A DNA stretch of 36,412 nt from Alphaproteobacteria bacterium (GTDB lineage Bacteria; Pseudomonadota; Alphaproteobacteria; MPNO01; UBA2964): the NCBI GenBank assembly GCA_009377375.1, contig WHUE01000042.1, forward strand, positions 1 through 36,412, in the 5' to 3' direction. Below are positions 14,964 to 22,588 of the stretch, one piece after another (position 1 is the stretch's first letter; every line of letters begins with the position of its first letter). The notes under the pieces are model-generated. The model was not told the origin of the DNA. It ran no database searches and saw only the letters and a list, made by a program, of their open reading frames with translations. Position numbers and translations under genes: made by a program.

Positions 14964-16820
14964 ATGGACGACAACAGAAAGATCGCAGACGCGCTGCTGG
15001 CGGAGCCCGTGTTCGACACGCTGCCGCGGCAGGACGTCGCCCGCTTCCTGTCCCATGTGACCGAACGCACGTTTCAGCCGGGCGAGGCGCTGCACCGGCA
15101 GGGCGAGCCGGCGGCCGAGAGCTTCCTGATCGTCGAGGGGGCGGTGCAGGTGACCGGGGCCGGCGGGGGCGGTGCCGCGACCATCGGCGAGGGCTTCCTC
15201 GGCGAGGAAGCCGCCATCGGCATGAAGAGTTACCTCGCCACGGCGACGGCGCAGACGGCGGCGCGCGTCCTCGCGCTGCCGCGCGAGGCGTTGCAGGACA
15301 TCTCGCGCCACGGCCCGATCCGCGACCGGCTGCTCGCATCCTATAGCGGCCGGTTCACGGGCGAGAGCGCGGCGCTCGCCCATGAAGGCGCGGGCAGGAA
15401 GCCCGCCCCCCCGGCGCGCGAATCGATGCGGCTGATGGTCGGCTGGCTGCTGGCCATCGCCGCCCCGGTCGCGATCTATGTCTCGCTGGCCGGCAAGGGC
15501 ATCCTGCCCAACGTGCAGTCGGTCTACCTGCTGGCCGTGCTTTCGGTTTCGGTGACGATGTGGATCTTCCGGCTGCTGCCGGATTTCGTGCCCGCGCTGT
15601 TCGCGGTGCTGTGCATCGTGCTGTTCGGGCTGGCGCCGCCGCAGGTCGCGCTCGGCGGGTTCGCGTCCAACACGCTGTTCATGGCGCTGAGCATTTTCGG
15701 GCTGAGCGTGGTGATCACCGTTTCGGGGCTGAGCTACCGGGTGCTTCTGGTGCTGCTGCGCATCGGACCGGCGCACAAGGCCTGGTACAATCTGAGCCTG
15801 TTCCTGACCGGGCTGATCCTGACGCCGGTGGTGCCGACCACCAACGGCCGCGTCGCCGTGCTGGCCCCGTTCACCAACGACCTGCTGGAAGCCATCGGCC
15901 AGAAGGCAGCGCGGCTGGAAGGCCCCCGGCTGACCGCGAGCGTGCTCGGCGGGGTCAGCCTGATGTCGTCGATCTTCCTCAGCAGCAAGTCGGTGAACTT
16001 CCTGATCTTCGGCCTGCTGCCGCTGCAGGAGCAGTCGCGCTTCCAGTGGCTCTACTGGTTCTATGCCGCCAGCGTTGCCGGGGCGGTGCTGCTGGTGCTC
16101 TACGGGCTCGCGGTCGCCCTGATGTTCCGCAACGAGAGCCGGCCCGCGATCTCGCGCGAGCTGGTCGCCGAGCAGCTGCGCATCCTCGGGCCGATGAACG
16201 TGGCGGAATGGGCCGCGGTGTTCGGCTTGGTCGTCCTGCTGGTCAGCTTCATGACGGCGGCGATCCACCGGATCGACATTCCCTGGGTCGCGCTGGCGAT
16301 CCTGTTCTCGCTGCTGATGTTCCGCTTCCTGTCGGAAAGCGACCTGCGCCAGCGCGTGGACTGGACCTTCCTGATCTTCCTCGCCTCGCTGATCGGGCTG
16401 GTCGCCGCCATGCAGAATGTCGGGCTGGATGTCTGGATCGCCCAGAACCTCGGCTGGCTCAAGCGGGTGATGACCGACAACTTCCCCGCCTTCATCGGGC
16501 TTCTGGCGGCGGCGATCTTCGTGGTGCGGCTGGCGCTGCCGATCAACGCCACCGTGGTCATCTTCGCCACGCTGCTGCTGCCCACCGCGATCGCGGAAGC
16601 GGTCAACCCCTGGGTGGTCGGCTTCGCGATCCTGATCCTGTCGGAAAACTTCATCTGGCCGTACCAGGCGTCCTATTACATCCAGTACGTCTCGATGGCG
16701 CGCCCCGAGGCGGGGGCGGAAAGCCCGCGGCTCGTCATGCTGCACGTTCTCGAATTCTTCATGAAGCTGGCCGCGATATACGCCAGCTTCCCGTTCTGGC
16801 GCGCACTGGGGATACTCTGA
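14964..16820 (+). CDS. CAP-like domain fused to SLC13/DASS-type membrane transporter
   Basis: A 618-residue fusion. Residues 10-125 form a cyclic-nucleotide-binding-type beta barrel (FQPGEALHRQGEPAAESFLIVEGAVQV; GEGFLGEEAAIG; ALPREALQDI). The Arg that grips the cyclic phosphate in true cNMP sites (PRxAT) is replaced by SYLATA, so nucleotide binding is doubtful. From about 155 on there are about 11-12 hydrophobic helices resembling the SLC13/DASS anion symporters, including TPVVPTTNGRVAVLAPF, which resembles a family substrate/ion loop, and a second half with INATVVIFATLLLPTAIAEA. It is probably an inner-membrane carrier for an organic anion with a cytosolic regulatory domain. It starts 21 nt after the secretin stop with GGAAAG upstream. 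Its last base overlaps the next start. Confidence 0.85.
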   Translation: MDDNRKIADALLAEPVFDTLPRQDVARFLSHVTERTFQPGEALHRQGEPAAESFLIVEGAVQVTGAGGGGAATIGEGFLGEEAAIGMKSYLATATAQTAARVLALPREALQDISRHGPIRDRLLASYSGRFTGESAALAHEGAGRKPAPPARESMRLMVGWLLAIAAPVAIYVSLAGKGILPNVQSVYLLAVLSVSVTMWIFRLLPDFVPALFAVLCIVLFGLAPPQVALGGFASNTLFMALSIFGLSVVITVSGLSYRVLLVLLRIGPAHKAWYNLSLFLTGLILTPVVPTTNGRVAVLAPFTNDLLEAIGQKAARLEGPRLTASVLGGVSLMSSIFLSSKSVNFLIFGLLPLQEQSRFQWLYWFYAASVAGAVLLVLYGLAVALMFRNESRPAISRELVAEQLRILGPMNVAEWAAVFGLVVLLVSFMTAAIHRIDIPWVALAILFSLLMFRFLSESDLRQRVDWTFLIFLASLIGLVAAMQNVGLDVWIAQNLGWLKRVMTDNFPAFIGLLAAAIFVVRLALPINATVVIFATLLLPTAIAEAVNPWVVGFAILILSENFIWPYQASYYIQYVSMARPEAGAESPRLVMLHVLEFFMKLAAIYASFPFWRALGIL

Positions 16821-17875
16821 TGAGACTTCGCCCGACGGCCTGCCTGATGGCGGTCTTCCTGGCCGTGATGATCGGCGCGATCCTGTGGGTGAACTCCACC
16901 CGGCCGCGCGTCCTGGTCCTGCACAGCTATTTCACCGACTACGTCTGGACGCGCGAGATCAATGTCGGGCTGGACCGAGGCATGAAGGACCAGAGCTGGA
17001 TCCAGCTCCGCTATCACTACATGGACACCAAGAAGAAATCCGACGAGGAGCATCTGCGCCGCGCCGGCATCGCCGCGCGCAAGGCGATCGAGGACATCCG
17101 GCCGGACGTGGTCGTCGCCATCGACGACCACGCCCAGGAGCTGGCCGGGAAGTATTTCGTCGACCACCCGGAAATCAAGATCGTCTTCGCCGGGGTGAAC
17201 GGCGGCATCGAGCCCTACGGCTACCACAAGGCGAACAACGTCACCGGCGTCCTGGAGCGCAAGCCCGCCTCCGCGATCAAGGAAACCCTCGTCCTGCTGA
17301 GCCACGCCATCGGCAAGGATATCGAGCGGGGCGACGTGGTGCGCAGCATGCTGCTCACCGACACCTCGCTGTCGGCCCACCGCGACGGGGAGTTCCTGGC
17401 GGCATTCGACTGGGCGCCGACCCGCTACGTGGGCACCGAATACGTCAGGGATTTCGAGGACTGGAAGAAGCGCGTGCTCGCGATAGGCGACAAGACCGAT
17501 TTCCTGCTCGTCGGCGGCTACCGCAAGATCAAGCGGCGCCCCGATTCGCCCGCCAAGGAAGGCTACGTGCCGCCGGAGGAGTTGATGGGCTGGACCGAGG
17601 CGCATTCGCCGGTCCCGGTGATCGGGACCAATGTGTTCAATACCGAGGAAGGCGCCATGCTCTCGGTCGGCGTCTCGCCCTTCGAACAGGGCCGGGAAGC
17701 GGCGCGGATGGCCCGCCAGATCATCGAGAAGGGCACGCCGCCGAAGGAGATCGCGATCATGACGTCGCAGCAATACGTGGTCTCGTTCCGCCAGTCGGCC
17801 CTCGACCGGCGCAGGATGCAGATGCCCCGGATATTCGAGGCCTTCGCCCGCGCCACCGACAACTATTACCAGTGA
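16820..17875 (+). CDS. Periplasmic receptor, ABC_sub_bind (TrpX-like) family
   Basis: A 351-residue protein with one N-terminal hydrophobic helix (ACLMAVFLAVMIGAILWV) that has no clear cleavage site, so it may be a membrane-anchored periplasmic domain. The rest resembles the periplasmic-binding-fold family PF04392: RVLVLHSYFTDYVWTREINVGL, IRPDVVVAIDDHAQELAGKYF, IKIVFAGVNGGIEPYGY, and a late VGVSPFEQGREAARMARQIIEKG. This fold binds small ligands for ABC importers or sensor kinases, yet no ABC permease or ATPase is in the window. The ATG overlaps the transporter stop by one base (TGATG), so the two are translationally coupled. A second receptor in the same operon as a TAXI receptor is unusual. 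Ligand unknown. Confidence 0.78.
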   Translation: MRLRPTACLMAVFLAVMIGAILWVNSTRPRVLVLHSYFTDYVWTREINVGLDRGMKDQSWIQLRYHYMDTKKKSDEEHLRRAGIAARKAIEDIRPDVVVAIDDHAQELAGKYFVDHPEIKIVFAGVNGGIEPYGYHKANNVTGVLERKPASAIKETLVLLSHAIGKDIERGDVVRSMLLTDTSLSAHRDGEFLAAFDWAPTRYVGTEYVRDFEDWKKRVLAIGDKTDFLLVGGYRKIKRRPDSPAKEGYVPPEELMGWTEAHSPVPVIGTNVFNTEEGAMLSVGVSPFEQGREAARMARQIIEKGTPPKEIAIMTSQQYVVSFRQSALDRRRMQMPRIFEAFARATDNYYQ

Positions 17876-17882
17876 GGCCGCG

Positions 17883-18752
17883 ATGAACCGCACCGTCCGA
17901 CACGCCTTGGCGACAGCCGCACGGGCCGCGCTGGTCGCCGTCGCGGCCGCCGCCGGCCCCGCCGCAGCGCAGGATCTGGGCGTCTACGACAAGACGCGCG
18001 GCGGCAAGACCTGCGTGCTGTGCGACATGCGCTATCTCAGCTTCGTCGAGGCCGAAATGGACGGCGCGGTCTTCCGGGGCTCGTATCTTTTCAACGTCAA
18101 TTTCGCCCGGGCGCGGCTGGTCGGCGCGGATTTCGAGAGCGCCACCCTGGTGCTGGCCAAGTTCGACCGCGCCGACCTGAGCGGCGCCAACCTGGCCAAG
18201 GCCAATCTGTCGCGCGCGGCCATGTTCGGCGCGACGCTGCGCGATGCCAAGCTGACCTTCGCCGATCTGCAGATGGCGTATCTGGAAGCGGCGGAGCTGA
18301 CCTTCGCCGACCTGACGGCCGCCAATCTGCGCGGGGCGCGGATGCCGCGGGCCTTCGCCGACCAGGCGCTGCTGCGCAGCGCCGACATGCGCGACGCGAA
18401 CCTGTCGGAGGCGAATCTGAGCCGGGCGAACCTGGAAGGGGCCAATCTTGCCGGCGCGGACCTGTCCGGCGCGAACCTGACCATGACGAACCTGGCCAAT
18501 GCCGATCTGCGGGGCGCCGATCTGTCGAAGGCCAATATCAGCTATTCGAACCTGCTGGGCGCCAATTTGACCGGCGCCAACCTGCGCGGCGCGACGATCT
18601 ACGGCGCAAATCTCAAGCAGACCGTCTTCGCCAGGGCCGACCTGACCGGCGCGACCATCGCCAGCGTCATCCAGCTGCACACCGATTACTGCAACGCGGT
18701 GATGCCCGACGGAACGCCGGGCAAGTGCGAAGGGGCGGCGGCAAGGCGGTAG
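17883..18752 (+). CDS. Exported pentapeptide-repeat protein
   Basis: A 289-residue protein with a signal peptide ending near GPAAAQD. Residues about 50-260 are a run of A(D/N)LxX pentapeptide repeats (for example LSGANLAKANLSRAAMFGA, LSEANLSRANLEGANLAGA) that fold as a right-handed beta helix. Two cysteine pairs flank the helix: CVLC near residue 42 and DYCNAVMPDGTPGKC at the end, suggesting disulfides in the periplasm. It starts 7 nt after the preceding stop and is the last gene of the operon. Cytosolic pentapeptide proteins such as Qnr mimic DNA; an exported one more likely acts as a scaffold or surface. It converges on the C39-like gene, with only 21 nt between the stops and no clear terminator. 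Confidence 0.88.
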   Translation: MNRTVRHALATAARAALVAVAAAAGPAAAQDLGVYDKTRGGKTCVLCDMRYLSFVEAEMDGAVFRGSYLFNVNFARARLVGADFESATLVLAKFDRADLSGANLAKANLSRAAMFGATLRDAKLTFADLQMAYLEAAELTFADLTAANLRGARMPRAFADQALLRSADMRDANLSEANLSRANLEGANLAGADLSGANLTMTNLANADLRGADLSKANISYSNLLGANLTGANLRGATIYGANLKQTVFARADLTGATIASVIQLHTDYCNAVMPDGTPGKCEGAAARR

Positions 18753-18773
18753 CCTCCGCCTGAATCCCCGGGG

Positions 18774-19718
18774 TCACGGCGCCAGGCTTATCTCCTTCAG
18801 GGTCTGCCGGTAGCGGTTGTCGTGCGGCGCACGTTCGACCGCCCTTCGGGCCGCGGCGCGCGCGTCGCTGTCGCGCCCCTGCCGGTGCAGCGCGTAGGCG
18901 AGGTTGTTCCAGGGCTCCGGCGCGCTGCTGCGCAGCGCGGCGGCGGCGCGAAAGGCCTCTTCCGCCTCCTGGACCCGGTCGGCGGCGTAATAGGCGTTGC
19001 CGAGCCCCATCTGCGCCCCGAAGCTGTCCGGCCAGCGCTTGACGACCGTACGGAACGCCGCCATGGCGTCGTCCGCGTTGCCGGCCCGGGAGATGCCGGC
19101 GGCGGCCACCAGCGCCTCACCTTCGTCCGCTGTCCGCGGCAGGCGGCGGGGCGGCGTCACGGCGAGCGCCCAGTAGCCGCCCCGCGCCCAGGTGCGTTCG
19201 AATGTCGAGAACGAGACGCGGTGGGCGCGCCGGGTGCCGGAATGCAGGATCATCTCCTCCGCGTCCATGTCGTAGCCGATGGCGACCGCGAAGTGCCATT
19301 GCGGCGCGACGTCCAGCGCGAGGTTCTGGAACACGATCACCGGGTTGCCGTGCGCGACCTCGCGCAGGACGCCGGCGAGGGTCGGGACCGGCGTAGCGAA
19401 CCGGCCCCAGCGCCGTATGGCGGCGACCACGTCGTCGCGCCGCGTGCCCTCGCGGCCGGGGGTATAGACCCTCGCCGCGACCTCCTCCTGGCTCAGGTCG
19501 AGCCCGCTCGCGTTGAGCGCCATGCCCGTGGCGGCCGGGCCGCAATAGAGATCCTGCTGCGGGATGAACGGCACGGCCTCGTTGGTCGCCGTCGCAGGCA
19601 GATCGGACGCGGCCCGGTTGTCGAGCAGCGCCTGAGTCTGCATCGGCGTGCCGCAGCCGCTGGCCGCGGCAAGCACCGCGGCCAGCGTCAGCAGCCGGAA
19701 ACCGCCCCGAAGCGTCAC
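18774..19718 (-). CDS. PA2778-type C39-like peptidase lipoprotein with TPR tail
   Basis: A 314-residue lipoprotein (signal LTLAAVLAAASGC) with a papain-like peptidase_C39 domain at about 45-205: Gln and Cys in PQQDLYCGPAATGMAL, and His in PQWHFAVAIGYD. TPR repeats follow from about 215 to the end (FGAQMGLGNAYYAADRVQEAEEAF, EPWNNLAYALHRQGRDSDA). This is the architecture of the PA2778 family, usually found beside a PA2779-type protein, as here. The GTG start at 19718 overlaps the stop of the upstream gene (GTGA), showing translational coupling. It probably works at the outer membrane or periplasm as a bacteriocin-leader-like protease or amidase, but I know of no established substrate for the family. 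Confidence 0.85.
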   Translation of the reverse strand: MTLRGGFRLLTLAAVLAAASGCGTPMQTQALLDNRAASDLPATATNEAVPFIPQQDLYCGPAATGMALNASGLDLSQEEVAARVYTPGREGTRRDDVVAAIRRWGRFATPVPTLAGVLREVAHGNPVIVFQNLALDVAPQWHFAVAIGYDMDAEEMILHSGTRRAHRVSFSTFERTWARGGYWALAVTPPRRLPRTADEGEALVAAAGISRAGNADDAMAAFRTVVKRWPDSFGAQMGLGNAYYAADRVQEAEEAFRAAAALRSSAPEPWNNLAYALHRQGRDSDARAAARRAVERAPHDNRYRQTLKEISLAP

Positions 19719-20158
19719 TGCCTCTCGGCCCTCGAATGGATGAACGGGAACACGTCGGTGGCGCCCACGAGGTCTGTGATCACCAGAACGAGGAAGCCGA
19801 GAACGGCGATCACGAGAAGGGTGCCGATCACCCCCTGACCGGCCGGGTCGTCGGCGATGCGGTCCGAAAGCATCGCGATTTCTGCGTCCGACAGCGCCGC
19901 GATGCGCCGCTTCGCCTCGTCCGGGCCGATGCCCCACGCGCGAAGCTGGGCCTGGATGTCCTCGCGGTCCAGCGCCGCAGCCACCCGCGCCCGCGCCTGA
20001 TCGGGGGAAACCTGCTGCTGGACCTGCGCCGCGGGAGCGACGACCTCGTCGGTCCCGACCATGGCCGCCTGCGCTGCGCCGAATGGCACGTGCATCGCCA
20101 GGACGACCCCCGCGAGCGGCATGGCAACAATCTTCCGGTATCTCCGCAACATGTTCAT
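19715..20158 (-). CDS. PA2779-type small membrane protein
   Basis: A 147-residue protein. A signal-like N-terminus (PLAGVVLAMHVPFGAAQAAM) is followed by a helical region carrying ALDREDIQAQLRAWGI and RRIAALSDAEIAMLSDRI, and by one C-terminal membrane helix (IGTLLVIAVLGFLVLVITDLVG) ending in VFPFIHS. This order and the closing VFPF motif fit the PA2779 family, the usual partner of PA2778-type peptidases. AGGAGG stands 5 nt before the ATG at 20158, so the long upstream extension of the reading frame is not coding. The next gene starts on its stop codon. Function unknown; it may anchor or regulate the peptidase. Confidence 0.85.
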   Translation of the reverse strand: MNMLRRYRKIVAMPLAGVVLAMHVPFGAAQAAMVGTDEVVAPAAQVQQQVSPDQARARVAAALDREDIQAQLRAWGIGPDEAKRRIAALSDAEIAMLSDRIADDPAGQGVIGTLLVIAVLGFLVLVITDLVGATDVFPFIHSRAERQ

Positions 20159-20308
20159 TTTATCCTCCTGTGGGCTCGCACCGCCGGAGAGCAAAATACG
20201 GCAACGTACCCTCCCCCCCTTTTTTCGGCTGCGGAATGCAGGTCCGCGCGGTTTAACGATACCAACGACAAATTGGGCCGCGAGGGAACCCGAGTCCAGA
20301 CCCGCCCC

Positions 20309-20330
20309 CGTGGCCAATTCGTGGCCAATT
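20309..20330 (+). repeat. Two exact 11-bp tandem repeats upstream of the amidohydrolase
   Basis: CGTGGCCAATT occurs twice head to tail at 20309-20319 and 20320-20330. The period equals one DNA helix turn, and each unit holds the palindrome TGGCCA. A partial inverted copy (AATTGGGCC) lies about 40 nt upstream. The pair ends 47 nt before the perfect -10 box of the amidohydrolase promoter, a position that would suit an activator. Confidence 0.6.
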
Positions 20331-20376
20331 GCTGCTCTTTTATAAAGCTGGCGCTTTTCGCCGGCGCCGCGGTGCC

Positions 20377-20382
20377 TATAAT
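20377..20382 (+). promoter_or_regulatory. Perfect -10 box giving a leaderless amidohydrolase transcript
   Basis: TATAAT at 20377-20382 ends only 8 nt before the ATG at 20391, so transcription would begin at or within 2-3 nt of the start codon. The -35 region is poor (CTTTTC). The sequence between has no Shine-Dalgarno. The mRNA is therefore probably leaderless and promoter use activator-dependent. Confidence 0.55.
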
Positions 20383-20390
20383 GGGCGCCG

Positions 20391-21581
20391 ATGCCGCGCA
20401 CCCTGATCACCCATATCGGCGAGTTCTTCACCGGCGACCTGGCCGCGCCCGAGGCCGACGTATCAGCCCTGCTGATCGAGGACGGGCGCATCGCGTCGCT
20501 GGCGCCGGGCCCCGACACGGCCGCCGACCGCACCATCGACGCGCGCGGCGGCGCCGTGATGCCGGGGCTGATCGACGGCCACATCCACCCCGTCTTCGGA
20601 GAATGGACGCCGACCCAGGACACCATCGGCTGGATCGGCAACTACCTGCATGGCGGCAGCACCACCATGATCTCGGCGGGCGAACTGCACACGCCGGGGC
20701 TGGATTACGGCAGTCTGACGCCCGATCTGGTGACGGCGCTGGCCGAGGTGGCGCGCGCCACCACCGGGCGGGTGCGCTGGAGCGGGGTCAAGGTCCATGC
20801 CGGCACCTGCCTGCTGATCCCCGGCATGACGGAGACGCATTTCGACCGGCTGGCGGCGGCGGGATCGATCCTCGCCAAGTTCATCTTCTTTCCGCTGGAG
20901 GACAACCGCGACGAGGCGCTGCGCTATACCGAGCAGTTGCGCGCGCGCGGCATCCGCACGAAGGTGCATACTGGCGGCGTCTCACGGTCGGGCTCGTCGC
21001 GCATCTGCGGGTTCGACACGCTGCGCTGGCTGCAGCCCGACATCGCCGCGCATGTCTCGGGTGGGCCGATCCCGATGTCGGACGACGACCTCGACGCGCT
21101 GGTCGACGGCACCGAGTTCGCGCTGGAGGTCTGCTCCTCGGGCAATTACCGCTCCACCATCCGCGTCGTGAAGCGGCTGATGGCGGCGGGCCGGCTGGAC
21201 CGGCTGACACTGGGGACCGACACGCCGGGAGGCACCGGGGTGATCCCGCGCGGCATGCTGCGCAACATCCTGTTCCTGTCGGCCGTCTGCGACATGGCGC
21301 CGGCCGAGGCCATCGCGGTCGCGACCGGCAACACTGCCAGGGCGCACGGGCTCGACGTCGGCATCCTCGCCGAGGGCGCGCCGGCGGACCTGGTAATCGC
21401 GGGGCCGGTCAAGGGCTCGGCGGGGACCACGCTGGCCGACGCCATCGCCCATGGCGACCTGCCCGGGATATCGATGGTGCTGATCGACGGCGAGCCGGTG
21501 GTGAAACGCCGCAGCGGCCAGACCCCGCCGCCGGAAACCGCCGCCCGGGTGATGCACGGCGACGGCTGCCCCTTCTGCTGA
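20391..21581 (+). CDS. Enamidase-like metal-dependent amidohydrolase
   Basis: A 396-residue cytosolic amidohydrolase with a binuclear metal centre. Visible ligands are H64 and H66 in LIDGHIHP, a probable bridging Lys in ILAKFIFF (K163), H193 in KVHTGG, H221 in AAHVSGG, and D277 in LGTDTPGGTGVIPRG. The last motif and overall length resemble enamidase, which hydrolyses 6-oxo-tetrahydronicotinate in Clostridium-type nicotinate breakdown. No other genes of that pathway are present, so a related cyclic enamide or imide may be the substrate. The protein ends GDGCPFC, a CxxC tail of unknown role. The gene is alone on the plus strand, with a perfect -10 box next to its ATG and no ribosome-binding site. 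Confidence 0.8.
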   Translation: MPRTLITHIGEFFTGDLAAPEADVSALLIEDGRIASLAPGPDTAADRTIDARGGAVMPGLIDGHIHPVFGEWTPTQDTIGWIGNYLHGGSTTMISAGELHTPGLDYGSLTPDLVTALAEVARATTGRVRWSGVKVHAGTCLLIPGMTETHFDRLAAAGSILAKFIFFPLEDNRDEALRYTEQLRARGIRTKVHTGGVSRSGSSRICGFDTLRWLQPDIAAHVSGGPIPMSDDDLDALVDGTEFALEVCSSGNYRSTIRVVKRLMAAGRLDRLTLGTDTPGGTGVIPRGMLRNILFLSAVCDMAPAEAIAVATGNTARAHGLDVGILAEGAPADLVIAGPVKGSAGTTLADAIAHGDLPGISMVLIDGEPVVKRRSGQTPPPETAARVMHGDGCPFC

Positions 21582-21603
21582 TCCGCCCGGCCCGTTTCCG
21601 GGC

Positions 21604-21641
21604 AAAATAAAAGACGCCGGCGGGAGCGAGCCGCCGGCGTC
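21604..21641 (-). terminator. Terminator of the coiled-coil periplasmic protein gene
   Basis: An 11-bp stem (GACGCCGGCGG / CCGCCGGCGTC, loop of 7) is followed on the minus strand by TTTTATTTT. It stands 43 nt past the stop of the gene at 21684. The same stem lies 32 nt after the amidohydrolase stop on the other strand and may slow that transcript too, though no T-run follows there. Confidence 0.8.
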
Positions 21642-21683
21642 AGGTTCTGGAGGGGAAATCGTGTTTCCTTATTGGGAGACGGA

Positions 21684-22076
21684 TCACGACTCGATGTCGT
21701 TCCACGTCTCCTGAAGCTTCTTCCTGCTGGTCTCATAGGCCTCCCTGGCCTTCTCCCAGCTCTTGTCACCGGCCGTCTTGCCGGCCTGTTTCAGCTCCTG
21801 CCAATTCTCCTCGACCTCGTCCCAGGCCTTGGAAAGCTTTTCGGAGGCGTCCTTCTTCATCTCGCTGCCTTCGCGCTTCACGTCGCGGCCGAATCCGGCG
21901 ACCTTGCGCTTCCATTCGGCCATTTCGCGCTGCGCCTTGTCGATGTAACCGTCCTGCTCGCTGCCGGCCGCGAGCTGGACAGCGACTGCGGAGTCGGCGG
22001 CGATGACCGGCATGGCGGCGGCTGCGAGCCCGGCGGCCACTACGGTCATCACGGCGAACTTGGCTACGGTCTTCAT
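21684..22076 (-). CDS. Small periplasmic helical (coiled-coil) protein
   Basis: A 130-residue protein with a clear signal peptide (VMTVVAAGLAAAAMPVIAAD). After cleavage the protein is almost entirely charged amphipathic helix, rich in Lys, Glu, Ala and Trp (MAEWKRKVAGFGRDVKREG, KAWDEVEENWQELKQAG, LQETWNDIES). Six Trp-containing or charged heptad-like segments suggest a helical bundle or coiled coil resembling periplasmic stress or envelope proteins. I do not recognise the family. The start has AAAAGGAGCG upstream. The gene stands alone, ending at a good terminator. Confidence 0.82.
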   Translation of the reverse strand: MKTVAKFAVMTVVAAGLAAAAMPVIAADSAVAVQLAAGSEQDGYIDKAQREMAEWKRKVAGFGRDVKREGSEMKKDASEKLSKAWDEVEENWQELKQAGKTAGDKSWEKAREAYETSRKKLQETWNDIES

Positions 22077-22301
22077 GGGGACGCTCCTTTTGTCCTGCTT
22101 ATTGAACCGCCGACGGGACGCTACGCCGAGCGGTCATGACATGAAGATGGGGCGCCGCCGGGGCGGCTGCAGCGACGATTTCGGGGCATTTTTGTGGCTT
22201 CCGGCCACAATTCGGGTGCCGGGCGCGCCTTTCTGCCGTTTTCGGTGCTTTGCGGCCGATTCGCCCATCGTCGCACACGGGCCGGTCGGGAAAGGGCGGC
22301 G

Positions 22302-22514
22302 TCAGTCCCCGGATTCGCCGTCGCGCGCCGGAATTGTGGCGCTCTTGGCCGCGCGTCTCTTTCTTTTCCGGGGCTGCTCGGAAGCCAAGCCCATATAGGC
22401 GGGGTCGACCTCGCCCATCAGGCAGGGCGGCGATGCGAAGGAAGGGTGCGGCCGCGCCGGATGCGCCGCCTCGGCCGGCGGCGCGTCGCGCTCCTGCTGT
22501 CTGCGCTTGCCCAT
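22302..22514 (-). CDS. Small protein with PPCLMGEVDPAYMG motif
   Basis: A 70-residue protein, MGKRRQQERD at the start, a hydrophobic-poor middle with SPPCLMGEVDPAYMGL, and a basic tail (PRKRKRRAAK). From memory, short alphaproteobacterial proteins carry similar PPCxMxExDPAYxG motifs, but I cannot name the family with confidence. No strong Shine-Dalgarno precedes the ATG, and a TTG lies one codon earlier. It lies 75 nt downstream of the histidine-kinase remnant in the same direction, so it may once have been the next gene in that kinase's operon. Confidence 0.55.
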   Translation of the reverse strand: MGKRRQQERDAPPAEAAHPARPHPSFASPPCLMGEVDPAYMGLASEQPRKRKRRAAKSATIPARDGESGD

Positions 22515-22588
22515 CAACGCAATCTGGTACGCCCGGCCGCGAATGTAAACCGCAGGCTTCGGTGCCGGTCAGGCGCTGAGCCGGTCCG

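Noticed and set aside
14628..16745. 705-codon open frame on the minus strand
   Set aside because: Antisense to the secretin 3' end and the SLC13 fusion, and a repetitive His/Gln/Arg/Asp-rich translation with no domain.
20213..20225. C7T6 homopolymer run
   Set aside because: It lies in non-coding leader sequence, so slippage would not switch a reading frame; no evidence for phase variation.
22134..22268. 44-codon basic ORF on the minus strand upstream of the coiled-coil gene
   Set aside because: No ribosome-binding site or recognised similarity; probably chance.
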